Positions 25,126 to 31,647 of a stretch of DNA of 36,549 nt are shown in pieces. Positions within the stretch are counted from its first letter, which is position 1; every line of letters begins with the position of its first letter. A model generated the notes under the pieces. That model was not told where the DNA came from. It made no database searches and saw only the letters and a list, made by a program, of their open reading frames with translations. Position numbers and translations under genes: made by a program. The stretch covers positions 1 through 36,549 of the forward strand of contig JAIXTO010000037.1 of NCBI GenBank assembly GCA_027483885.1, read 5' to 3'. This DNA comes from Rhizobiaceae bacterium (GTDB taxonomy: Bacteria > Pseudomonadota > Alphaproteobacteria > Rhizobiales > Rhizobiaceae).

Positions 25126-25694
25126 AGCACCTCAATCGTTGCGGATCGCGGCAGGCCGAGCACTCTGTCGCCGTCGATCAAGAAGAGTTCGAAGCCAATC
25201 GGATATTCGCAGCGGGCACTCCGGATCGCCCAGACTTCGTCCGGGATGCCGCCGATCCAGATCTCCACGGCGCCTTCGATGCCGGGGCCTGACAGCCGGA
25301 GACCCCGACCGCTTCCGATATCGGCTGGAGCGAAAACGGTTGCCCCTTCATCCGGATAGAGATGCGAACCGGTCGGCACGTCGCGCAGTGCAGCGAGACC
25401 GTCTGGCGTATCGAGCGCGAGGAAGGCGTGATCTGCCTCAGCCGCGGGCGTGAGATAGGCGCCGGTTGCGGCAATCCTTTCGGAGAGACTGGCATCACAG
25501 GCGAAGACCCGGCATTCCCGATCGACAAGGGTTTCTGCAAGCGCGAAAGGATCGCTACCCGGCAACGACCGGATCTCGCCAGGCCGCGCGAGCGCCCACA
25601 TCAGGGCTTCATAGGTGGCGTTTGCGCGTGCCTCGGACAGATTTCGAACTGGCACGACTAGATCAGGGTGCGTTTTGGGACTTTGGATCGTCAT
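25122..25694 (-). CDS. phnH: PhnH, C-P lyase core subunit
   Basis: A 190-residue PhnH. The family pattern ATYEALMWALARPGEIRSLPG near residue 30 (split here: ATYEALMWALARPGE, then IRSLPG), DTPDGLAALRDVPTGSHLYPDEG and a C-terminal GFELFLIDGDRVLGLPRS are present. PhnH is a structural and catalytic partner of PhnG, PhnI and PhnL. ATG 25694 shares one base with the phnG stop (TGATG), and its end overlaps phnI by 4 bases. Confidence 0.94.
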   Translation of the reverse strand: MTIQSPKTHPDLVVPVRNLSEARANATYEALMWALARPGEIRSLPGSDPFALAETLVDRECRVFACDASLSERIAATGAYLTPAAEADHAFLALDTPDGLAALRDVPTGSHLYPDEGATVFAPADIGSGRGLRLSGPGIEGAVEIWIGGIPDEVWAIRSARCEYPIGFELFLIDGDRVLGLPRSATIEVL

Positions 25695-26155
25695 CAGAAC
25701 GTTTCCATCTCGACGCGTGTCGCTTCAACTGCGCGCAGGCGCTGTTCGTCAGCCGTCAAAATGCGCGTAGCTTGCGCCTCGACGAAGTGCGCGAGACGCT
25801 CTTTGTCCGCTCCCGCCATCGCTGCGGCGTCGATCACGGCCATAGCCATGGCGCGCTCAAGATCGCGGCCGATGACCATGCCGTAGCCTTCGGTCTCCCC
25901 GCCTTTGACCCGGATATGGGCTTCCGCGACAAGCACCTCACCCAGATGAAAATCGGTGCCGGCAACGGTGTCGCGCATGGGGAGCATGACAAGCCCGGTG
26001 CGGCTTTGAACCACCTCGATCTCGCCAAGCAGGGGGAGCACGTCCTCTGCGAAGGTCTTCAGCGCGCCATCATCGGCACGCGCCAGAGTGTCGAGAAGAT
26101 GGGCATGGCAAGGCATTCCGGAGTTGGCGACGCCGGTCATTTCATCAATCATCAT
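25694..26155 (-). CDS. phnG: PhnG, C-P lyase core subunit
   Basis: A 153-residue PhnG. 'LPLLGEIEVVQSRTGLVMLPMRDTVAG' region (EVVQSRTGLVMLPMRD) and FHLGEVLVAEAHIRV followed by GYGMVIGRDLERAMAMAVID are characteristic. PhnG forms the base of the PhnGHIJ core. Two adjacent ATGs (26155 and 26152) follow AAAGGA; the second has the better spacing. It starts 21 bases after phnF, so phnF and phnG are probably cotranscribed. Confidence 0.94.
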   Translation of the reverse strand: MMIDEMTGVANSGMPCHAHLLDTLARADDGALKTFAEDVLPLLGEIEVVQSRTGLVMLPMRDTVAGTDFHLGEVLVAEAHIRVKGGETEGYGMVIGRDLERAMAMAVIDAAAMAGADKERLAHFVEAQATRILTADEQRLRAVEATRVEMETF

Positions 26156-26176
26156 TATTCCTTTCGCGGACCGAAC

Positions 26177-26920
26177 CTAGTCGCGGGAGGACGGGGAGGG
26201 GTCTGGGTCGTCGAGGGTATCAAAACTGAACTGCACGCGGTCTCCGGCCCAGATCGCTTCCGAGTAACCGATCGCACGGCCGTCGGCGGTTACGTCCGTC
26301 TTGGTCAGCACAATGACGGGATGATCGACATGCTGGCTGAGCAGTCTTGCCTCATCGGGTTCCGGCCGCCTTGTGAAGATGGTCGTGCGCTTGCGGAAAT
26401 AGTCCGTAATCCCGTGATCGCGATAGATTTCAGTTACGGAGGTGCCCGCAGCGCGTCGGGCGCCGAGGTCGGCGAAAAGTGCCGCTTCGTGAAAGGCCAT
26501 TCCCAGACTGATCGGCACTCCGTCCGCAAAGCCGCGGCGCAGGATGCGGTGGACGAGCGTATCCTCGGCAAGACCAAGCGCCTGAGCCACCCTTGCCGGT
26601 GCCGGTATGATCTCGGCCGAAAGATGTTCGCCTGCGGGCGCAATACCCTGTTCCAGAAGGTTCTGGCGAAAGCGGGTGCGCCGGCCGATGTTATAGATGA
26701 TGAGCGGCGCTGCTTCGACGAAGGTCCCACGCCCCTGCTCGACCCGGAGCTTGCCCTCCACCGCGAGAGAGGCAACCGCCCGCCGCACCGAATGCCGGCC
26801 AGCACCAAATGCCACGCAGAGCTCCGGTTCTGTCGGCAGGCGCGCGCCAGGAGCAAGCTTGCCCGAGGCGATGTCGCCGGCCAAGCGGTCTCGAATGATC
26901 TGCCAACTGTCTCTTTGCAT
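26177..26920 (-). CDS. phnF: PhnF, GntR-family (HutC/UTRA) repressor of phn genes
   Basis: A 247-residue regulator. The N-terminal winged helix (about 5-72; IASGKLAPGARLPTEPELC, then GRHSVRRAVASL) binds DNA, and the C-terminal UTRA domain (about 90-235; VHRILRRGFADGVPI, ITDYFRKRTTIF) binds a ligand. PhnF represses phn genes until a phosphonate or phosphate-starvation signal is sensed. ATG 26920 is chosen because the upstream in-frame extension would run through a 20-bp palindrome (26931-26950), the likely operator. Autoregulation is therefore probable. Confidence 0.93.
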   Translation of the reverse strand: MQRDSWQIIRDRLAGDIASGKLAPGARLPTEPELCVAFGAGRHSVRRAVASLAVEGKLRVEQGRGTFVEAAPLIIYNIGRRTRFRQNLLEQGIAPAGEHLSAEIIPAPARVAQALGLAEDTLVHRILRRGFADGVPISLGMAFHEAALFADLGARRAAGTSVTEIYRDHGITDYFRKRTTIFTRRPEPDEARLLSQHVDHPVIVLTKTDVTADGRAIGYSEAIWAGDRVQFSFDTLDDPDPSPSSRD

Positions 26921-26930
26921 GCACGTCGTC

Positions 26931-26950
26931 CGATTCATTCGAATGAATCG
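26931..26950. promoter_or_regulatory. Putative PhnF operator upstream of phnF
   Basis: CGATTCATTCGAATGAATCG is a perfect 20-bp palindrome 11 bases before the phnF start. Its core recurs upstream of phnC (20282-20293). Size and symmetry suit a dimeric GntR-family repressor. Confidence 0.75.
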
Positions 26951-26966
26951 TATGTAGCGCATGCGT

Positions 26967-26984
26967 ATGACGTGGCGATGACGC
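26967..26984 (-). promoter_or_regulatory. Pho-box-like repeat upstream of phnF
   Basis: Minus strand reads GCGTCATCGCCACGTCAT: two xxGTCAT half-sites 11 bases apart, matching 5 of 7 positions in each half of the CTGTCAT-N4-CTGTCAT Pho box. It lies just upstream of the PhnF palindrome, where PhoB could activate and PhnF repress. Visual match only. Confidence 0.5.
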
Positions 26985-27016
26985 TTGTTGCTTTCCGCGC
27001 GGAACTGAGCCGGTGG

Positions 27017-27343
27017 GGGTGCGGACGAAAACTCGGACCACCAGGAGGCAGGCTGGCTAACCCGGATCAGCGAAGCGAAGCTGGTTCGCTCGATGTCCCG
27101 AAAGGGTTGCTCGCAAGACAACGCCGCTTGCGAAGGCTTCTTCGGCCGGTTGAAAACCGAACTCTTCTATCCCCGAGACTGTAAGGCCATGACAATCGAA
27201 CAGTTCTTCGGCGAGGTGGATGCCTATATCCGCTGGTACAATGAGAAGCGCATCAAGATATCGCTGGGATCGCTCAGCCCGGTCGAATATCGTAAAAGCC
27301 TCGGCCTGATCTTATGAAACAGTCCAACGTTTTATCCGCACCC
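27017..27343 (+). mobile_element. Internally deleted IS3-family element
   Basis: The ends 27017-27038 and 27322-27343 are 22-base imperfect inverted repeats; both begin GGGTGCGGA reading inward and end GGAC. Between them only the 3' end of an IS3-type orfB remains. The element is about 327 bases, so most of both transposase frames has been lost. A full-length copy elsewhere could still mobilise it. No clear target duplication was seen. Confidence 0.7.
27069..27317 (+). pseudogene. IS3-family transposase orfB, C-terminal fragment
   Basis: The frame reads SEAKLVRSMSRKGCSQDNAA, then CEGFFGRLKTELFY and 'YIRWYNEKRIKISLGSLSPV', the C-terminal end of the DDE (rve) integrase core of IS3-family transposases. 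The catalytic Glu region (CEGFFGRLK) is present, but the DD part is missing. It lies between the two inverted repeats of the deleted element and cannot be active. Confidence 0.85.
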
Positions 27344-27456
27344 TCGATGTTCAACATTCGGGCATGACACAAGAAGTTCCATAAATCGGCGATATGCCAC
27401 GCGTGCGATGTCGCTTTGGTGGTTTTCGTGCCAGTAGCAACGCTGACAGGCCACCC

Positions 27457-27750
27457 TTAAACAACGACTTGGGAGGAAATCTTTCGGCGCCCGTGCAGCA
27501 CGCGGATGATTTCGACTGCGCCGCCAGTGAGCCGATAAAGAGTTAGATACTCGCCTGAGACCAGATGCCGAATACCCGGTGCAATGTCGTCGCGCGCCAC
27601 TCCCGAGTACGGGTGTCGTGCGAGATGCTGCCAGCGCGCCTCAAGCGCATCGAGAACTCGATCAGCTGCGACTATGTTTTCAACGGCAATGTAGGACCAT
27701 ATTTCGATCAGGTCCTCATCGGCACGATCCGTGCGGACAATAGAAAGCAT
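27457..27750 (-). CDS. parE: ParE-type toxin (second module)
   Basis: A 97-residue toxin of the ParE/RelE superfamily: ADEDLIEIWSYIAVEN, LARHPYSGVARDDIAPGIRH and a final VEIIRVLHGRRK are classic. It differs clearly from the toxin at 11294, so it is an independent acquisition. It starts 2 bases after the antitoxin stop. The 113-base stretch before it (27344-27456) shows no gene. Confidence 0.88.
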   Translation of the reverse strand: MLSIVRTDRADEDLIEIWSYIAVENIVAADRVLDALEARWQHLARHPYSGVARDDIAPGIRHLVSGEYLTLYRLTGGAVEIIRVLHGRRKISSQVVV

Positions 27751-27752
27751 AG

Positions 27753-28031
27753 TTAGCTTTCGCGTCGTGAAGATTCAATGCGATGGCGCGCGGCAGCTTT
27801 TACCTCTGCCATCGTCGAACGCGAACTCGGACCGCTGTCGATGCCCTCCTGAACAAGGGTTCGCAGATCCTCGACTGTATAACCAAGCAAATCCCGTCTT
27901 TCCTTCCACTCACGCACGGCGTCGCGGATGGCTTCGCTAGTCGACGCATATTCGCCAGCATCGACCGCGCTTCGCACAAATCCCGCCATCTCAGGTGTCA
28001 GTGCAATGGTAATCTTCTCAACCGTCGTCAT
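27753..28031 (-). CDS. parD: ParD-type antitoxin (second module)
   Basis: A 92-residue ribbon-helix-helix antitoxin with VEKITIALTPEMAGFVRSAV and GEYASTSEAIRDAVREW. It neutralises the toxin encoded next to it and probably represses the shared promoter. Order and near-overlap are standard for the family. Confidence 0.9.
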   Translation of the reverse strand: MTTVEKITIALTPEMAGFVRSAVDAGEYASTSEAIRDAVREWKERRDLLGYTVEDLRTLVQEGIDSGPSSRSTMAEVKAAARHRIESSRRES

Positions 28032-28151
28032 TGTAGGAGCCTTCTTCTCGCCATATCCATGGTATGCGATTAGCGTACCGAAGGCAAGATGCCGATATGC
28101 CGGACTCGGGCAACTACTTGATTCCCTTCCGCGTCGGCTTGCCGGCCGAGG

Positions 28152-28261
28152 TGGTCCGCGGTTCGGATCCCATCAAGAGCACGATGCTGGCAACGCGATT
28201 CTGATGCGCCACCCGCGGCCCGCACTCAATCACCGCTTCGCGCCTTCAATTCGGTCGTGGA
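28152..28261 (+). repeat. Direct repeat, copy 2 (about 110 bp)
   Basis: Same orientation as 4219-4325; the longest shared block is ACGCGATTCTGATGCGCCA at 28193-28211. It lies in a gene-free gap (28032-28626) between the antitoxin and the MATE exporter. One frame through this copy reads GLPAEVVRGSDPIKSTMLAT and stops, suggesting the 3' end of a decayed gene of unknown type. Confidence 0.7.
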
Positions 28262-28349
28262 GGTCGTCATCACTCATGCCCGAGAGAGGACATAGCTCTG
28301 TGGCGGCGCAAGTCGCCTGTGCGCCATCAGCGGACTATTCACCGTAGGA

Positions 28350-28373
28350 TGTCCAATGATAGCGCATGACCGG
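28350..28373 (+). repeat. Short repeat resembling an IS end, copy 1
   Basis: TGTCCAATGATAGCGCATGA then CCGG is nearly identical to 36128-36150. It begins with TGT, as IS21-family ends often do. No transposase gene is nearby, so it would be a remnant. The family assignment is a guess. Confidence 0.35.
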
Positions 28374-28626
28374 TTGAAGGTCGTCGCTCATCGGGCGGTC
28401 AAAAGCCAGCCGCCATTGGGCCGCGTGCAGAATTCTCACGCACGCTTCTATTGACAATCGCTGAGTTTGCTGGCTTTTCTCGCAAAGGTTCCGAGTACCT
28501 GCCGCCTGCAGACGCAAGTCACGGTAAAGCCCGGCATAAGATGATTTTTTCTCACCCTCGAAGCATTTCGTCGGTGGCAATGCAGGCCCCCATCACAGTC
28601 GAAATGCCTCTTTGGAGGAGTGAGTG

Positions 28627-30021
28627 ATGTCTTTGCGACAATCGCCCGAAAACCGTTTTCTGACTGCCTCGCCAGGTAGAATTTTTGTTTCCACAGCACT
28701 GCCTATGATCGCCATCATGGTGATGAACGGGATGCTTGGTATTATCGACGCCGTCTTTCTGGGACATTTCGTTGGTGCGGACGCTATGGCGGCCGTCGGC
28801 ATGGCGCTTCCAGTCCTGATGTTGACGATCGCGCTTTCGACCCTTGTCAGCGGTGGAATGTCCAGCCTGCTGGCTCGCCAGCTCGGCGCCGACGACCGTA
28901 ACGCGGCCAACGCGACCTTCGCCGGCGCGCATGGACTTGCGTTGACGATCGCTTCAATGCTGATCGTGATCTTCTGTGCGGGCGGGTGGGGCTTCGCCCT
29001 GCGCATTGCGGGCTCCGATGGTGCGGTTGCCGAAATGGTGTGGATCTTCCTGGCTATAACCGTATTCGGAACCCCGGTACAATTTGTGCTGGGTATTCAT
29101 GCCGATGCCTGGAGGAACGAAGGACGGGCCGGATTGATGGCGCTGATGTCACTTGGGGTCACGCTTATCAACATTCTGCTGAACTACATCCTGGTGGTGA
29201 TGCTCGAACTCGGTGTTGCGGGTTCGGCCACGGGCACGGTTCTGGCGCAGGCGCTGGGACTGGTCCTTCTGGCCGGACTGCGCCCGTTCCTTGGTGGCAT
29301 GATGCCGCTCAACAGTCTCTGGCGGAACCGCTGGACGGGCAGTTGGAGGCGTATTGTTGCGCTGGGTGCGCCCGTCAGTCTGGGTTTTATCGGAATGGCG
29401 CTTTCGGCCGCCAGCGTAGTTCTCGCCCTACGTTTTGCAGGCAGCACCGATTACGCCAGGACCATTGCCGCCTACGGGATCGTGACACGCATTTTCGGTT
29501 TTGCCTTCCTGCCAATCATGGCGATCGCGATGGCGATGCAGAGCATAGTCGGCAACAATGTCGGTGCGCGTCTTTACGCCCGCTCGGATGCGGTCCTTCG
29601 GCTCGCCGCAGCAAGCGCATTGCTTTACTGTCTTACAGTCGAGGTTTTGTTGCTGAGTCAAGGCACAGTCGTCGGAGCAGCCTTTGTCGCTGATCCGGAT
29701 GTGATCGGCGAGGTCGGCCGATTGCTTCGCCCCATGGGAGCGGTCTATCTCTTTTCCGGACCGGTTCTTGTGCTCGGGCTTTATTTCCAAGCCATCGGCC
29801 AACCGGCCCGCGCGGCTCTTCTGACCATGGTCAAGCCGCTTATCCTGTTGCCTGTCTTGGTCACGATCGCTGCGGCAATGTTGGGCGCGGATGCGATTTG
29901 GCTCGCCTATCCGTTGGCCGATGGCGTGGCTGCAGTCATCGCAACTCTTGTGCTTGCCGTCGCCCTGAAGGCGCGGGGAACCGCTGGTATCGGGCTCAAG
30001 GCCCTGGGGAGCATGCCATGA
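28627..30021 (+). CDS. MATE-family multidrug exporter
   Basis: A ~464-residue inner-membrane protein with 12 helices. The N-terminal LPMIAIMVMNGMLGIIDAVF and FVGADAMAAVGMALP, then 'GTPVQFVLGIHADAWRNEGR' region, match MATE cation antiporters. It should export cationic drugs or metabolites using Na+ or H+. ATG 28627 follows GGAGGAG at ideal spacing; a GTG one codon earlier is possible. Its stop overlaps the next gene's start (ATGA), so the two are coupled. Confidence 0.88.
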   Translation: MSLRQSPENRFLTASPGRIFVSTALPMIAIMVMNGMLGIIDAVFLGHFVGADAMAAVGMALPVLMLTIALSTLVSGGMSSLLARQLGADDRNAANATFAGAHGLALTIASMLIVIFCAGGWGFALRIAGSDGAVAEMVWIFLAITVFGTPVQFVLGIHADAWRNEGRAGLMALMSLGVTLINILLNYILVVMLELGVAGSATGTVLAQALGLVLLAGLRPFLGGMMPLNSLWRNRWTGSWRRIVALGAPVSLGFIGMALSAASVVLALRFAGSTDYARTIAAYGIVTRIFGFAFLPIMAIAMAMQSIVGNNVGARLYARSDAVLRLAAASALLYCLTVEVLLLSQGTVVGAAFVADPDVIGEVGRLLRPMGAVYLFSGPVLVLGLYFQAIGQPARAALLTMVKPLILLPVLVTIAAAMLGADAIWLAYPLADGVAAVIATLVLAVALKARGTAGIGLKALGSMP

Positions 30022-30440
30022 CAGTCAGAAACATCGCAGAAGCCAAGGCGCACGCAAAATCTCTGAGGAGCGCACTTGCCGCCGACGGTACCGTGTTGGG
30101 CCATGCCCAGGCGCTGGAACTGGTCGCCCGGCAGAACGGCGCACGCGACTGGAACACCTTGTCCGCCCGCCTCGCCAAGGCTCATCCCCCGCCGTTTCAT
30201 TTGCACCAAAGGGTGCAGGGGCGGTATCTTGGGCAACCCTTCAAGGGCAAAATCAACGCATTATCATCCTCGGGCTCGCACTATTCTGTGACTGTCCGTT
30301 TCGATGAACCGGTGGACACGGTTACCTTCGACAGCTTTTCCAACATGCGCCGAGTGGTAAGAGGTACGGTGGATATCAATGGAACGTCCGTGCGCAAGAC
30401 ATCAAACGGGACGCCGCACCTGACTTTAAGCACGTCATGA
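30018..30440 (+). CDS. Small glyoxalase-superfamily-related protein
   Basis: A 140-residue protein. The first ~60 residues (AKAHAKSLRSALAADGTVLG, then HAQALELVARQNGARDWNTL) match a short helical domain annotated as glyoxalase-related in many proteobacteria. The rest (RVQGRYLGQPFKGKINALSS) looks like a small beta domain. No vicinal-oxygen-chelate metal residues were seen, so true glyoxalase activity is doubtful. It starts within the MATE stop codon (ATGA), so it is cotranscribed. Function unknown. Confidence 0.65.
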   Translation: MTVRNIAEAKAHAKSLRSALAADGTVLGHAQALELVARQNGARDWNTLSARLAKAHPPPFHLHQRVQGRYLGQPFKGKINALSSSGSHYSVTVRFDEPVDTVTFDSFSNMRRVVRGTVDINGTSVRKTSNGTPHLTLSTS

Positions 30441-30606
30441 GCCTCGGTGAGTTAAAGTGTTGAGTTTAAGCAGGATTTAACCCGCTTTTCCATTTCGCGT
30501 TGTCCCACCAGATCCGGTGTAGTCGATTGTACGGCAACAATTTTATCTGGCGTGAGTGGATCGCCGCATAATGGAAAAATGGATCAAACTGACGTGAAAA
30601 CCAACA

Positions 30607-30696
30607 CTTGGCCATACGAAGATCGAGAACACAGTCAGATATCTCGGCGTCGACATTGAGGACGCACTAGAACTGGCCGAGCGGACTGAAATCTGA
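30607..30696 (+). pseudogene. Tyrosine recombinase C-terminal fragment
   Basis: The frame reads LGHTKIENTVRYLGVDIEDA and ends ALELAERTEI before a stop. This is the last segment of a phage-type integrase, with the LGH box and the nucleophilic Tyr in TVRYLGV. Only ~29 residues remain; the upstream part is not recognisable. It lies in the 446-base gap 30441-30886, which otherwise holds only the hairpin at 30704-30726. It is too short to function. Confidence 0.8.
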
Positions 30697-30703
30697 ATGA
30701 GGA

Positions 30704-30731
30704 CGGCCCCGCACGTTGTGGGGCCGCGCCC
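30704..30731 (+). terminator. Terminator-like hairpin after the integrase fragment
   Basis: CGGCCCC (30704-30710) pairs with GGGGCCG (30720-30726), followed by CGCCCTTTCG. It starts 8 bases after the integrase stop. The T-run is short, so it may be a weak or relic terminator. Confidence 0.4.
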
Positions 30732-30886
30732 TTTCGCTGCGAGAGCCTCTCGAAGGATTCGATCCGCTTTGCGCATTCAAAGAAGCCATACGGTTCTGAT
30801 GGTTTCGTGCTACTGGCGTGCGCGTGCAACACTAGCACCCATCCTCGGGAACAGCATCCGGGGTCTACACCAGGAAAGATCGAGCG

Positions 30887-31231
30887 TTGGCCCGCAAGAA
30901 CAGAGATGAGCTAGCTTTATGGAACGAGCCTACGCCAGAGCCTGTGTTCTGCCCGATGTGCGAGCGCGTCATCCCGGAGGATCAGAGAGACGAGCATCAT
31001 CTCGTTCCCAAGAGCAAGGGTGGGAAGAAAACCGTCTGCCTGCACCGCATATGCCACGACCAGATCCATTCGATCTTCACCGATGCGCAACTAGCCAAGA
31101 AGTTTTCCACGATCGAAACCATCGTGGAAGACCCTGCGGTGCGGACATTCGTCACTTGGGTGAGAAACAAGCCCCCGGGCTTTTCGGATTCTGCAAAGGA
31201 ATCACGACAGTCATTCCGTCGAGGCCGCTAA
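30887..31231 (+). CDS. HNH endonuclease-family protein
   Basis: A 114-residue protein with a zinc-finger-type HNH motif: FCPMCERVIP (C22, C25), DEHHLVPKSKGGKKTVCLH (H37, H38, C51) and RICHDQIH (C56, H61). The HNH fold cleaves DNA with one metal ion; small stand-alone members resemble McrA-like proteins of restriction and mobile elements. The start is TTG 30887 with AGGA eleven bases upstream. It is isolated between an integrase remnant and the STAND module, so its partner is unknown. Confidence 0.75.
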   Translation: MARKNRDELALWNEPTPEPVFCPMCERVIPEDQRDEHHLVPKSKGGKKTVCLHRICHDQIHSIFTDAQLAKKFSTIETIVEDPAVRTFVTWVRNKPPGFSDSAKESRQSFRRGR

Positions 31232-31647
31232 CTGTAACAGGCGAAAGTTCCGGCTAGAAGCGAATGCTGCCGTGGCGGGAATGCGCCTCCAAGTCGGTCG
31301 TTCGACGGCGCTGTCCCGATCTCCAAGACCTGCCGTTCACTGAGGCCGCATCGAACTCGCAAAATGGGCGGGAAGCTGACCTTCGCTGCACCCAGGTGGA
31401 ACGGCAAAGATGCGCAGGCAGCGGACCGTCAGCGCGCCGTCGTGGACAGGCGGGACGGCGCGCCTTTCGGCCACTGACGAAGGGGGTTGTGAGAACCATC
31501 CGTTGGGCCTTGCCGCAGTCCTGTCGTCCAAAATCCAGACTCGCCGCGTTACGGACTCTCAAAAACCGCTGGTCATAGGGTTGAGCGTCTGAAGTAATAA
31601 GCTGCGGCCCGAAGGGCAGACCACTGGCGAACGCAAGTCGCCCACGT
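31232..31647. other. Gene-free interval, 416 bp
   Basis: Open frames here show no family features. The stretch looks like decayed intergenic DNA between the HNH gene and the convergent STAND gene. No clear terminator was found after either gene. Confidence 0.5.
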
